Source of the DNA: Arthrobacter sp. B3I4
GTDB taxonomy: Bacteria > Actinomycetota > Actinomycetes > Actinomycetales > Micrococcaceae
DNA length: 64,000 nt
Assembly: GCF_030816855.1 (NCBI RefSeq)
Contig: NZ_JAUSYK010000001.1
Location: 1,612,001 to 1,676,000 of the forward strand
Direction of reading: 5' to 3'
The notes beneath the pieces are model-generated. The model did no database searches, was not told the origin of the DNA, and saw only the letters and a program-made list of their open reading frames with translations. A program made the position numbers and the translations under genes. How positions within the stretch are numbered: position 1 is the stretch's first letter; every line of letters begins with the position of its first letter. Below are positions 18,612 to 28,807 of the stretch, piece by piece.

Positions 18612-19763
18612 CTAGGCTTCCGGCCCCGTGCGCATCTGGTCGACCAGGTCCAGGACGACGGCGCGCAGGTCACCGCCGTGCTCGGCCGCCACCCGGCGCT
18701 GCCGCTGGCAGCCGGCGCCGCGCTGGATGATTTTTTCGACGTCCGCGAGTTCGGCGCTGCAGCCAAGCCGGGCGGCGACGGGCTCGAGCCGCTTCAGCGT
18801 CTCGCGCAGGTGTTCGGTGACGAGCTGTTCGTTCCCGTCGGCGTCGAGGATGATGATCGCGTCCAGCCCGTAGCGGGCAGCACGCCATTTGTTTTCCTGG
18901 ACATGCCAGGGCGGCATGGTGGGAATGGTCCCGCCGTTGTCCAGCGTGGTGGAGAAGTCATCGACCAGGCACTGGGTCAGGGCGGCAATCGCGCCGACCT
19001 CCTCCAGCGTGGCCAGACCGTCGCAGATGCGCATCTCGATCGTGCCGAGGTTGGGCACGGGGCGGATGTCCCAGCGGATTTCGGAGATCGCGTCGATCAC
19101 CCCGGTGGTGAACATGTCCTGGACGTAGGACTCGTATTCGGCCCAGCTGGAGAACTGGAACGGCAGGCCCGCGGTCGGCAGCTGCTGGAACATCAACGCG
19201 CGCTGCGAGGCGTAGCCGGTGTCCTCGCCGCCCCAGAACGGACTCGACGCGGACAGCGCCTGGAAGTGCGGGAAGTAGTTGACCAGGCCGTCGAGAACCG
19301 GAAGCACTTTGTCCCGGCTGTCGAGCCCCACATGGACGTGGACGCCGTAAATCACCATCTGACGCCCCCACCACTGGGTGCGGTCGATGAGTTTGGCGTA
19401 ACGCGCTTTGTCAGTGACTGGCTGCAGCTGCGGCGGGCTAAAGGGATGGCTTCCGGCGCAAAAGACTTCCACGCCCATCGGGTCGGTGACCTCGCGCAGC
19501 GCCGCGAGGGAACTGTTGAGGTCCGTCTTGGCTTCCGCGACCGTGGTGCAGATGCCGGTGACCAGTTCCACCGTGTTCAGCAGCAGTTCCTGCTTGATGT
19601 GGGGATGCTCGTCATCTTCGTTCAGTTCGGGGTGGCGGGCGGCCACGCCGCGGAGCACCTCGGCGGCCACGGAGGCCAGCTCACCGGTTTCAGCGTCGAC
19701 GAGCGCGAGTTCCCATTCCACACCAAGAGTTGATTGCCGTGATGAAGCGAAATCAATCTTCAT
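18612..19763 (-). CDS. Glutamate-cysteine ligase GCS2-family protein (YbdK-like carboxylate-amine ligase)
   Basis: ATP-dependent carboxylate-amine ligase of 383 residues. Diagnostic blocks are TLGVEWELALVD, KQELLLNTVELVTG, VYGVHVHVG-type (here IYGVHVHVGLDSRD) and GTIEMRICDGL. Members have weak gamma-glutamylcysteine synthetase activity; this lineage uses mycothiol, so a glutathione role is doubtful. ATG 19763 follows AAGGGACCAC; a longer start at 19778 is possible but lacks a site. Convergent with tsaD. Confidence 0.85.
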   Translation of the reverse strand: MKIDFASSRQSTLGVEWELALVDAETGELASVAAEVLRGVAARHPELNEDDEHPHIKQELLLNTVELVTGICTTVAEAKTDLNSSLAALREVTDPMGVEVFCAGSHPFSPPQLQPVTDKARYAKLIDRTQWWGRQMVIYGVHVHVGLDSRDKVLPVLDGLVNYFPHFQALSASSPFWGGEDTGYASQRALMFQQLPTAGLPFQFSSWAEYESYVQDMFTTGVIDAISEIRWDIRPVPNLGTIEMRICDGLATLEEVGAIAALTQCLVDDFSTTLDNGGTIPTMPPWHVQENKWRAARYGLDAIIILDADGNEQLVTEHLRETLKRLEPVAARLGCSAELADVEKIIQRGAGCQRQRRVAAEHGGDLRAVVLDLVDQMRTGPEA

Positions 19764-19888
19764 GTGGTCCCTTCGCATATTTTGGCGGCGTTATCGCCGG
19801 CCGGTGTTGTCAGCCGTTGCGGTGGCCAGGCGGGTGCGGCGGGAAGGCAACGGTGCTCCAAGTGTAGTGCAGGGGTAGCATCGAGCTG

Positions 19889-21691
19889 GTGGTCAAGTTA
19901 CAGCTGGTACGTGAGAGTTTTCACAGGAGAACCCTTTTACCCGCGACTTTGGCCACTCTGATCGGGCTTGCGGCAGGCGCAGCAGGTTGCGCCGGCCCGG
20001 CCGGTTCAGCAGCGGGCGGTCCCGGTCCGGCGGGTTCGGGGCCGGCTGTTTCAGCCCCTGCCGTTACAGAGCCTTCGGACTCCCGCCCGGCCGCCTCCCT
20101 CCCGGCAGCGTTGTCTGCGGTCCCGGGAAGAGCCACCGCAGCCGCGCCCCCGAGCCTGAGGCCGCTGCAGCCGGCCAGCGCCGCCGGCAAGCTCCGCCCG
20201 TTGGGTTGGGGCCCGGACCAGCGCGACGCGGATGCCGCGGGCAGGGCTGTCGCCGCCATGACCCTGGAGCAAAAAGCCGGGCAGGTGCTGCTGCCGTTCT
20301 TCACCGGCCTCGACGCCGAAGCGCACGCCAGGACCGTGGAACGGCTGCATCTGGCCGGTTCGATCATCATGGGCGATAACGTCCCCGGAACTCCCGACGG
20401 TCAGGTGGACACCGCCGCCATGCGGGCGGCAACCGACCGCCTGCAGCGGGCCGCACGCGCCGACGGCCGCGGCTGGCCCGGCCTGGTCGGCGTGGACCAG
20501 GAAGGCGGGACGGTTGCCCGGCTTCGAGCCCCGCTGACCGAGTGGCCGGCCCCGATGAGCTACGGAGCAGCCGGCAACGGACCGCTCGCGGCCGATGCGG
20601 GCCGGGCCATGTCTGCGGAACTGGCCGGCGTCGGCTTCAACGTCGATTTCGGCCCGACGGCGGATGTGACCATGGGTCCCGCCGATCCCACGATCGGCGC
20701 CAGGTCCATCTCCGGCAGCGCGGACACCGCCGCCGCTGTCGGCACCGCCTTCGCCAAGGGCATGCTTAACGCCGGGGTCGTTCCCGCCGCGAAGCACTTC
20801 CCGGGCCACGGCTCGGTAACAGTGAATTCGCACGAGGGGCTGCCGGTTCAGGGGGCGAGCCTGGAACAACTGCGCGCCAAGGACTTAAAACCGTTCCAGG
20901 CGGCCATCGACGCGGGGCTGCCGATGGTCATGACGGGACATATCGCCGTCAAGGCACTGCAACCCGGCGTGCCCGCCTCCGTCTCGCCGGCGTCCTACGC
21001 AGAGCTGCGCCGGATGGGCTTCAAAGGTGTCGCCGTGACCGATGCCCTGAACATGGGCGCCATCGTGCAGCAGTACCCCAACGACGCCGCCGCCCCGCTG
21101 GCGCTGGCCGCGGGCGCCGACCTGGTGCTCATGCCGGCGTCTGTCGACGCCGCCCATGCCGCCATCGTGAACGCGGTCCGGACCGGCACCCTGCCGGCAG
21201 CACGCCTCAACGAGGCGGCGCAGCGGGTGGCAACGATGCAGCTCTGGCGGGGCCGCAGCCAGCCGGCACCGGCCAGGGCCCCCGGCAGCGGCTCGGCCCT
21301 GTCGGAGCAGGTCTCGCAGCAGGCCATCACCGTCCTGGCGGGGCCCTGCAACCGTCCGATCATCCCGGCCAGCGTCCGGGTCAGTGGCGGCTCAGAACAG
21401 GACCGGGCCCGGTTCGCAGCCGCGGCCAGGCGCGCCGGCATCGGCATCGGCGCCGGTCCGCTCGTCACGCTCATCGGATACGGCGGATCCCCCGCCACCG
21501 CCGACGTGGCGGTGTCGCTCGATGCGCCGTGGCCGCTGGAGAAGTCCGTCGCCCCGGCGAAAATCGCCCTGTACGGCCGGAGCCAGGAGGCCTTCGACGC
21601 CTTACTCGGCGTATTGGCCGGCGCAGCCGCTGCACCCGGGAAACTGCCGGTCGCCGTCGGGACGCAGGCTCCAGGGACGGGCTGCCCCTGA
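19889..21691 (+). CDS. Glycoside hydrolase family 3 lipoprotein (NagZ-like beta-N-acetylhexosaminidase)
   Basis: Exported GH3 enzyme of 600 residues. A positively charged N-terminus, hydrophobic stretch and lipobox-like AAGC (Cys34) suggest a lipoprotein; a Gly/Ala/Pro/Ser-rich linker runs to about residue 110. The catalytic barrel has GVDQEGGTVARL, KHFPGHGSVTVNSHEGLP (catalytic loop His) and GVAVTDALNMGAI (nucleophile Asp), the pattern of NagZ enzymes that remove beta-GlcNAc from peptidoglycan or chitin fragments. GTG 19889 is seven bases after TAGCAT, implying a leaderless transcript. The substrate assignment is inference from motif type. Confidence 0.86.
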   Translation: MVKLQLVRESFHRRTLLPATLATLIGLAAGAAGCAGPAGSAAGGPGPAGSGPAVSAPAVTEPSDSRPAASLPAALSAVPGRATAAAPPSLRPLQPASAAGKLRPLGWGPDQRDADAAGRAVAAMTLEQKAGQVLLPFFTGLDAEAHARTVERLHLAGSIIMGDNVPGTPDGQVDTAAMRAATDRLQRAARADGRGWPGLVGVDQEGGTVARLRAPLTEWPAPMSYGAAGNGPLAADAGRAMSAELAGVGFNVDFGPTADVTMGPADPTIGARSISGSADTAAAVGTAFAKGMLNAGVVPAAKHFPGHGSVTVNSHEGLPVQGASLEQLRAKDLKPFQAAIDAGLPMVMTGHIAVKALQPGVPASVSPASYAELRRMGFKGVAVTDALNMGAIVQQYPNDAAAPLALAAGADLVLMPASVDAAHAAIVNAVRTGTLPAARLNEAAQRVATMQLWRGRSQPAPARAPGSGSALSEQVSQQAITVLAGPCNRPIIPASVRVSGGSEQDRARFAAAARRAGIGIGAGPLVTLIGYGGSPATADVAVSLDAPWPLEKSVAPAKIALYGRSQEAFDALLGVLAGAAAAPGKLPVAVGTQAPGTGCP

Positions 21692-21719
21692 AGGGGGCCC
21701 GGTGGCGTTTAATGGTGCT

Positions 21720-22547
21720 GTGCCCATCCTGAATAAAGACATGACGCTCTGCATCTCGCTCTCGGCCCGGCCGAGCAACAACGGGACGCGGTTCCATAAC
21801 CATCTCTATGAGCAGCTGGGCCTGAACTGGATCTACAAAGCCTTCGCGCCCGCGGACCTGGCGCAGGCAATCGCCGGGGTTCGGGGGCTGGGACTGCGCG
21901 GGTGCGCGGTGTCAATGCCTTACAAAGAGGACGTCATCGCCCTCGTGGATGTGATGGACCCGTCGGCAAAAGCCATCGATTCGGTCAACACCATCGTCAA
22001 CGACGGCGGCACCCTGACGGCCTACAACACCGACTACACGGCGATCGAGCAGTTGCTGCAGCGCAACAGGATCCCTGCGGACTACTCGGTGTGGCTGCTG
22101 GGCGCCGGCGGCATGGCCAAGGCCACGGCGGCGGCGCTGCGCGACGCCGGTTTCCGGAACGTCACCATCATCGCCCGGAACGAGACGGCCGGCCGTGCGC
22201 TCGCTGAGCTTTACGGGTTCGCGTGGCGCGCGGCGGTCCCGGCCTCGAGTGAGGGTGCGGCGGACCTGCTCATCAACGTGACGCCGATCGGGATGGCGGG
22301 CGGGCCCGAGGCCGACGTGTTGGCTTTCCCGCAGGAAGCGGTGGACGCGGCGAAGGCCGTCTTCGACGTTGTGGCGCTGCCCGCCGAGACGCCACTGATC
22401 AAGGCCGCCCGGGCGGCCGGCAAGCCGGTGATCACCGGCGCCGAGGTCGCCACCATCCAGGCCCTTGAGCAGTTCGTGCTCTATACCGGCATCCGGCCCA
22501 GCGACGAACAGGTTCGGGCCGCCGAGGAGTTCATGCGCGCGCAGTAA
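21720..22547 (+). CDS. Shikimate 5-dehydrogenase-like protein (AroE superfamily)
   Basis: NAD(P)-dependent AroE-fold protein of about 275 residues. Motifs are LSARPSNNGTRFHNHLY, GCAVSMPYKEDVI, AYNTDYTAI, the dinucleotide loop LLGAGGMAKATAAAL and NVTPIGM. The canonical shikimate-binding S-x-S motif near the start is altered, so it may act on a related substrate rather than be the main AroE. Start is uncertain: GTG 21720 (MPILNKD) is chosen; GTG 21702 and ATG 21741 are also in frame. It lies 28 bp after the GH3 stop. Confidence 0.82.
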   Translation: MPILNKDMTLCISLSARPSNNGTRFHNHLYEQLGLNWIYKAFAPADLAQAIAGVRGLGLRGCAVSMPYKEDVIALVDVMDPSAKAIDSVNTIVNDGGTLTAYNTDYTAIEQLLQRNRIPADYSVWLLGAGGMAKATAAALRDAGFRNVTIIARNETAGRALAELYGFAWRAAVPASSEGAADLLINVTPIGMAGGPEADVLAFPQEAVDAAKAVFDVVALPAETPLIKAARAAGKPVITGAEVATIQALEQFVLYTGIRPSDEQVRAAEEFMRAQ

Positions 22548-22587
22548 CCCGGCCGCGGACCGGCGGGGCCGCCGGAGAGCTGCAGTC

Positions 22588-23814
22588 CTAGACCGGTTGC
22601 ACTGAGATGGCCACCCGCTCCTCGCCGATTCTGGTGAGGACCAGGGTGGCCGGCTTTTTGCCCGTGTCCCTGGCGTTCTTTCCGCCGGGGAGGAGTTGTT
22701 TGCGCAGTTCTTCCGGCGTGACCGACACGCCCCGCTTTTTGATCTCCAGGACGCCGATGCCGTTGTCCTTGACCCAGGCCTTGAGTGCCTTGACGTTGAA
22801 CGGCATCACCTCCAGCACTTGGTACGCCCGGGCGAACGGGGTGTCGCCCAGCTCCGGCGCGCAGATGTAGGCAATGTGCTCGTCCAGCAGGTGCCCGCCC
22901 AGTTGGAGCGCAACGTCGGCCACCAGACCGGCGCGGATAATGGCCCCGTCCGGCTCGTACAGGTAGCCCTCCACCGGACCCACCGGGGCCGCCGGGCCGG
23001 CGTCGAAGTCCTCCGCACTGGTGAGTTCCGCGGCGCCCTGCGGGCCCAGGACCAGCGCGGCGCGGCGGATTCCGGGACGGCGCACCGCATTGAACCACAA
23101 CGACACCTCGGTGACGTCCCCGCCCACGGAGACCCACTGCGCCTCGCAGTCCGCCGGCACCGACGCGTGCGGCATGCCGGGACCCATCTTCACGCCGACG
23201 GCGCGGCCGGACGCGGCCAGGGACTCTACGAAGGACAGCGGCGGGGAGAAATCTTCCGGGTCCCAAAGCCGCTTGGTGCCGGAGCTCGAGGTGGTCCGGC
23301 GGGCCGGATCGAGCCAGACGCCGTCGATGCCGTCGAGGGGCACGGCGGCGGCGTCGGCATGGACCACAGTGGCGTTGCGGAACGGGATCAGGTTCATGGT
23401 GGCGCACGCGGCGGTGGTTTCGTCCAGCTCCACGGCGGTGACTTTGAGGTCAAGGGAAGCCAGCGCCATCGCGTCGGCGCCCAGGCCGCAGCCCAGGTCC
23501 GCCACGTGGGTGATCCCGGCGGCGGCGAACCGCTGGGCGTGCCTGGCCGCGACGGTGAGCCGGGTGGCCTGCTCCAGCCCGGCGCGGGTGAAGATCATCT
23601 GCCGGGCAAATTCGCCGAACTTGGCTTCCGCCTTGGTCCGCAATCTCGACTGGGTCAGGGCGGCCGAGACCAGCTCGGGGGAGTGGCCCGCCTTCCGCAG
23701 CGAGGCGTTCAGCCGGAAGGCTTCCTCTTCGCGGTACGGACCCAGCGATGCCAGCAGTTCCCAGCCCTCCGGATTGAGCAGCGGCGCGATCTGGTCCTGC
23801 GTAGTCTCAGCCAT
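22588..23814 (-). CDS. Class I SAM-dependent methyltransferase with THUMP-like C-terminal domain
   Basis: A 408-residue predicted methyltransferase. The SAM site is THVADLGCGLGADAMALASLD (about residue 103), followed by VTAVELDE and GVWLDPARRT. The C-terminal ~80 residues (KALKAWVKDNGIGVLEIKKRGVSVTPEELRKQL) match the THUMP-like domain found with this group, suggesting RNA as substrate. The ATG at 23814 follows TACGCT by seven bases on the minus strand (leaderless). Divergent from the small membrane protein gene. Confidence 0.85.
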   Translation of the reverse strand: MAETTQDQIAPLLNPEGWELLASLGPYREEEAFRLNASLRKAGHSPELVSAALTQSRLRTKAEAKFGEFARQMIFTRAGLEQATRLTVAARHAQRFAAAGITHVADLGCGLGADAMALASLDLKVTAVELDETTAACATMNLIPFRNATVVHADAAAVPLDGIDGVWLDPARRTTSSSGTKRLWDPEDFSPPLSFVESLAASGRAVGVKMGPGMPHASVPADCEAQWVSVGGDVTEVSLWFNAVRRPGIRRAALVLGPQGAAELTSAEDFDAGPAAPVGPVEGYLYEPDGAIIRAGLVADVALQLGGHLLDEHIAYICAPELGDTPFARAYQVLEVMPFNVKALKAWVKDNGIGVLEIKKRGVSVTPEELRKQLLPGGKNARDTGKKPATLVLTRIGEERVAISVQPV

Positions 23815-23870
23815 GCAATCCAGCGTAGTTCAGGCGGGCAGCGGCCGGCACGCGCACTAGGCTGGACGGC
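23815..23870. promoter_or_regulatory. Divergent leaderless promoters for methyltransferase and membrane-protein genes
   Basis: The 56-base gap contains TACGCT on the minus strand (23822-23827) and TAGGCT on the plus strand (23858-23863). Each lies seven bases from its gene's ATG, and neither gene has a Shine-Dalgarno. Confidence 0.55.
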
Positions 23871-24284
23871 ATGGATGACAGGAACACGCACGACGTCGGC
23901 ACGCCAGGAAACCCGGAGTCCGGGGGCGGGGAAAGCCGGGGCCGCCGCCAACTGTCCCGTTACGCCCGGCCCGCGCTCGTCGCCGGCAGTGTTGTCGCCG
24001 TCGTCTGTATCGCCCTGCTCGTCATTATCTTTTTCCTCGACTCTTTCAACGCGACCGTGTATTCCGTGGGCGGCAAGAACGTCCAGGACAGCACCGATGA
24101 AGCGCGGGCCATCCGCGGGACCTATGCCGCCGCCCGGGCGGGCGGCATCGTTTTCCTGGTCCTCGGGGCCGTGGCGGCCCTTGCCGGCGGGCTGCTGCTG
24201 TACCGCAACCGGAACAGTTCCCCGCGCATCGACGAAGACGACGACGGCCAGGACTGGGATTACGAAGACCTCGCCGGTCGGTAG
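23871..24284 (+). CDS. Small membrane protein of unknown function
   Basis: A 137-residue protein. A polar N-terminus (about 1-35) precedes a first membrane segment (ALVAGSVVAVVCIALLVIIF, residues ~38-58). An outward loop of ~30 residues and a second segment (GIVFLVLGAVAALAGGLLLY) follow, then an acidic C-terminus rich in Asp. No recognised domain. ATG 23871 lies seven bases after TAGGCT. Confidence 0.75.
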   Translation: MDDRNTHDVGTPGNPESGGGESRGRRQLSRYARPALVAGSVVAVVCIALLVIIFFLDSFNATVYSVGGKNVQDSTDEARAIRGTYAAARAGGIVFLVLGAVAALAGGLLLYRNRNSSPRIDEDDDGQDWDYEDLAGR

Positions 24285-24326
24285 CGGCCCGGAGCGCGCG
24301 CGGCGGCCTCCGCCCGGGGCGAACTT

Positions 24327-24353
24327 CTGGCACTCACCTTGACCGAGTGCTAA
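24327..24353 (+). promoter_or_regulatory. CIRCE operator 1 upstream of groES
   Basis: CTGGCACTC, nine bases, then GAGTGCTAA: a CIRCE inverted repeat (consensus TTAGCACTC-N9-GAGTGCTAA) with 16 of 18 conserved positions. It overlaps the -35 region. CIRCE is the binding site of the HrcA repressor. Confidence 0.9.
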
Positions 24354-24368
24354 CTCCTTACATAGAGT
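24339..24368 (+). promoter_or_regulatory. groESL promoter
   Basis: TTGACC (24339-24344), an 18-base spacer and TAGAGT (24363-24368) form a vegetative-type promoter. The -35 lies within the first CIRCE. The expected start point, near 24375, falls within the second, so HrcA binding would block it directly. Confidence 0.7.
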
Positions 24369-24373
24369 CGTCA

Positions 24374-24400
24374 TTGGCACTCTCCCTAGGCGGGTGCTAA
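24374..24400 (+). promoter_or_regulatory. CIRCE operator 2 upstream of groES
   Basis: TTGGCACTC, nine bases, then GGGTGCTAA: a second CIRCE with 16 of 18 consensus positions, 47 bases downstream of the first and covering the predicted transcription start. Confidence 0.88.
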
Positions 24401-24508
24401 CACCTGAAGCTTCACAGCCAGGCTGCGGCCGGCACCGCGACGACGGTCTGTACGCCTTGGCACCACAGCTTTAAAGTCCACGAATTTGCTGACGAAAAGG
24501 AGAGGTCC

Positions 24509-24805
24509 TTGTCGGTCTCTATTAAGCCTCTTGAGGATCGTATTGTTGTCCGCCCGCTCGAAGCCGAGCAGACCACGGCTTCCGGCCTGGTCATCCCGGA
24601 CTCCGCCCAGGAGAAGCCGCAGGAAGGCGAAGTTGTTGCTGTAGGCCCCGGCCGCTTTGACGACAACGGCAACCGCGTTCCCGTCGACGTCGCTGAGGGC
24701 GACGTTGTCATCTACTCCAAGTACGGCGGAACCGAAGTTAAGACCGGCGGTGTCGAGTACCTCGTACTGTCCGCCCGCGACGTTCTGGCGATCGTCGTAA
24801 AGTAA
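24509..24805 (+). CDS. groES: Co-chaperonin GroES
   Basis: Ten-kDa heptameric lid of the GroEL folding chamber. The 98 residues include the family pattern [19 protein letters not shown], the mobile loop ([18 protein letters not shown]) and the C-terminal [13 protein letters not shown]. The start codon is TTG at 24509, supported by AAAAGGAGAGG just upstream; the next in-frame Met is not usable. Transcribed from the CIRCE-controlled promoter together with groEL 77 bp downstream. Confidence 0.97.
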   Translation: MSVSIKPLEDRIVVRPLEAEQTTASGLVIPDSAQEKPQEGEVVAVGPGRFDDNGNRVPVDVAEGDVVIYSKYGGTEVKTGGVEYLVLSARDVLAIVVK

Positions 24806-24870
24806 CTCCCTTGGACCCCGCGCGCCGCTCCTTCGCTCTGAACGGACGGCTGCGCGGGGTTCTGTCTTGA

Positions 24871-26493
<1,623 letters not shown>

Positions 26494-26504
26494 GACAGTC
26501 GATC

Positions 26505-26540
26505 AGGGACGTTCGGGCCTTCCGCCGGAACGTCCCTTTT
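26505..26540 (+). terminator. Terminator of the groESL operon
   Basis: AGGGACGTTC pairs with GAACGTCCCT across a short loop, followed by TTTTCT. The hairpin begins 12 bases after the groEL stop and is a classic intrinsic terminator. Confidence 0.88.
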
Positions 26541-26733
26541 CTGTGCCGCGCGCCGTTCCCTGCGCCGGTTGACGGCGTGCCCGGTTCAAAGGAACCGCAC
26601 AGCTCGGCCTGCTTGAATCGGTAACCGCACGAGGGCGGCGATTGGTCAGAAGCAACAGGCCTTGGCTAAGATGGACGCTGCAGATTTCCGGGGTGCGCGG
26701 TCTTCCGTGACGTTCCCGGTGAGAGGTTACAAA

Positions 26734-28794
26734 ATGAGGCAGCAAACAGGGCTTGAGGCGCCGGTCCCGGCAGCTGCCCCACCCAAGCCGGGCAGGAAGC
26801 CCGGTTTCAGGCCCGAGATCCAGGGCCTCCGCTCGCTGGCCGTCCTCATGGTCATGACGTACCACATCTGGTTCGGCCGCGTCTCCGGCGGGGTGGACGT
26901 GTTCTTGCTCGTCTCGGCCTTCCTCATGACTTTGCAGTTCGTCGGCCGCTACGACGACGGCCGCCCGACGGCACTGCTCAAACACTGGCTGCACCTCTTC
27001 CGGCGCCTCATCCCGGCCGCCGTCGTCGTGGTGGTCGCAGTGATCGCGGCCAGCGTCCTCTTCCTGCCCCGGACCCGCTGGCTGGACATCATCGGCCAGG
27101 GCTGGGCCTCCCTGTTCTATTCGGAAAACTGGCTCTTGCAGGCCCAAGCCACCGACTATTACGCCTCCAACCACGGACTCGCCAGCCCCTTCCAGCATTT
27201 CTGGTCCCTTTCGATCCAGGGCCAGGTCTTCCTTCTCTGGCCGGCCATCTTCGTGGGAGCCGCACTGGTCGCCCGGCGCCACAGGCTGAAATACCGACCC
27301 CTGCTGGGCTACATTTTTGCCCTTATCTTTGTCGTCTCCCTGGCCCGTTCAATAGCGTTCACCGATGGCAACCAGACCGAGGCGTATTTCGATACCCCCG
27401 CGCGGCTGTGGGAGTTTGCGCTGGGCACCCTCGTGGCGTTAGCCCTGCCGGCGCTTCGGATACCGCAGCCCTGGCGCGTCGGGCTTGGCTGGCTGGGCCT
27501 GGCGGCGATGCTCAGCTGCGGCTTCCTGCTCGACGTCCAAGCCTCCTTTCCGGGAAGCATCGCCCTTTGGCCCACCCTGGCTGCAGCCTGCGTGATCGTC
27601 GCCGGCCAGACCGGCAGCAGGTACGGAGCCGACCGCTTCCTCAGCACCGGCCCCCTGGTCAGGCTCGGGGACATGTCCTACGCGCTGTACCTGTGGCACT
27701 GGCCGGTCCTGGTCATCTCCCTGGCTGCAACCGGCCGCGATCACGCGGGCCCACTGACCGGGGCCGTGATTATCGCGGTCTCGCTGGCCTTGGCCTACCT
27801 GACCACCCGTTTCATCGAGAAGCCCTGGCGGCAGTGGAAGTGGCCGGAGCTCCGGCGGCGCCGCGCCGTCACCGCGATTGCGGCCGCCCTCTCCGTCGCA
27901 GCCGTGCCGCTCGCCGGACTCCAGCTCAACCTTTACTTTGAGAACCAGGCCGTGCTCGCCAAGGCCGTTCGAAACAATCCGGGTGCCCGCGCGCTGCTTC
28001 CCGACTTTGTCAACCAGGCGGACGCTGACGCCGTCCTGCTTCCCGCCCCGGAGAACCTCGGCAAGGACTGGGCGGGCCTGCCCCAGCCCTGCAGCGGAGG
28101 GCTGGAGCCACAGGACCGGGTGCTCCGTGAGGCCTGTGCAGAAATCCCGCAGAACGGCACCGGCAAGAGGTCCGTGCTCGTCTGGGGCGACTCGCACGCC
28201 GAACAGTGGCTGCCCGCCATTATGCCGGTCAGCCAGGACAAGGGCTGGCGACTTTATGCGATGCTGCTGGGCGGTTGTAAGCCGAGCACCACCGACCAGC
28301 ACGAGAACGCCGACTGCGACCGCTTCAACGCGCGGGTCACTGCAGAGATCAAACGGAACCCGCCGGACGCCATTGTGGTGGTCGGCACGGCGGCGGCGCC
28401 CTCCTCGGCAGAGGAGACGCTGATCCCCGGCCTCGAGGCGAGCCTTAAGACCTGGGCAGAGTTGGGCATTGACGTGGTTCTCGTACGGGACAACCCCCGG
28501 TTTGGCTTCAACATGGCGGACTGCGTCGTGACCAAGGGCGCCGACGCGCCGGACTGCAGGCCCGGCCGGGAAGGTCTGGTCGCCGCCACCAGCCCCTTCG
28601 ATGCTCTGCAGGAAACGGCGCCGGGCGTCGTCACCATCGACATGACCGACCTGATCTGCGAACCGGGCGCCTGTCCGGGCGCCGTCGGGAACATGTTTGT
28701 GTATCTGGACAACAACCACCTGAGCCGGACCTACGCCGCCAGCCTGGCACCGATGTTCCGCGACCGGCTCCTGGCTGCCACCGGGTGGGACTAG
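26734..28794 (+). CDS. Membrane acyltransferase with C-terminal SGNH domain (OafA-type), copy 1
   Basis: A 686-residue acyltransferase-3 family protein. The N-terminal ~370 residues hold about ten membrane segments, starting RPEIQGLRSLAVLMVMTYH with the conserved His. The C-terminal part is an extracytoplasmic SGNH domain with VLVWGDSHAEQW (nucleophile Ser) and DNNHLS (Asp/His). Such proteins O-acylate cell-surface glycans. ATG 26734 follows GAGAGG; a TAAGAT -10 box at 26666-26671 gives a ~55-base leader. A close paralogue follows at 29911. The acceptor glycan is unknown. Confidence 0.88.
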   Translation: MRQQTGLEAPVPAAAPPKPGRKPGFRPEIQGLRSLAVLMVMTYHIWFGRVSGGVDVFLLVSAFLMTLQFVGRYDDGRPTALLKHWLHLFRRLIPAAVVVVVAVIAASVLFLPRTRWLDIIGQGWASLFYSENWLLQAQATDYYASNHGLASPFQHFWSLSIQGQVFLLWPAIFVGAALVARRHRLKYRPLLGYIFALIFVVSLARSIAFTDGNQTEAYFDTPARLWEFALGTLVALALPALRIPQPWRVGLGWLGLAAMLSCGFLLDVQASFPGSIALWPTLAAACVIVAGQTGSRYGADRFLSTGPLVRLGDMSYALYLWHWPVLVISLAATGRDHAGPLTGAVIIAVSLALAYLTTRFIEKPWRQWKWPELRRRRAVTAIAAALSVAAVPLAGLQLNLYFENQAVLAKAVRNNPGARALLPDFVNQADADAVLLPAPENLGKDWAGLPQPCSGGLEPQDRVLREACAEIPQNGTGKRSVLVWGDSHAEQWLPAIMPVSQDKGWRLYAMLLGGCKPSTTDQHENADCDRFNARVTAEIKRNPPDAIVVVGTAAAPSSAEETLIPGLEASLKTWAELGIDVVLVRDNPRFGFNMADCVVTKGADAPDCRPGREGLVAATSPFDALQETAPGVVTIDMTDLICEPGACPGAVGNMFVYLDNNHLSRTYAASLAPMFRDRLLAATGWD

Positions 28795-28807
28795 CCGGCC
28801 ACTTCCC

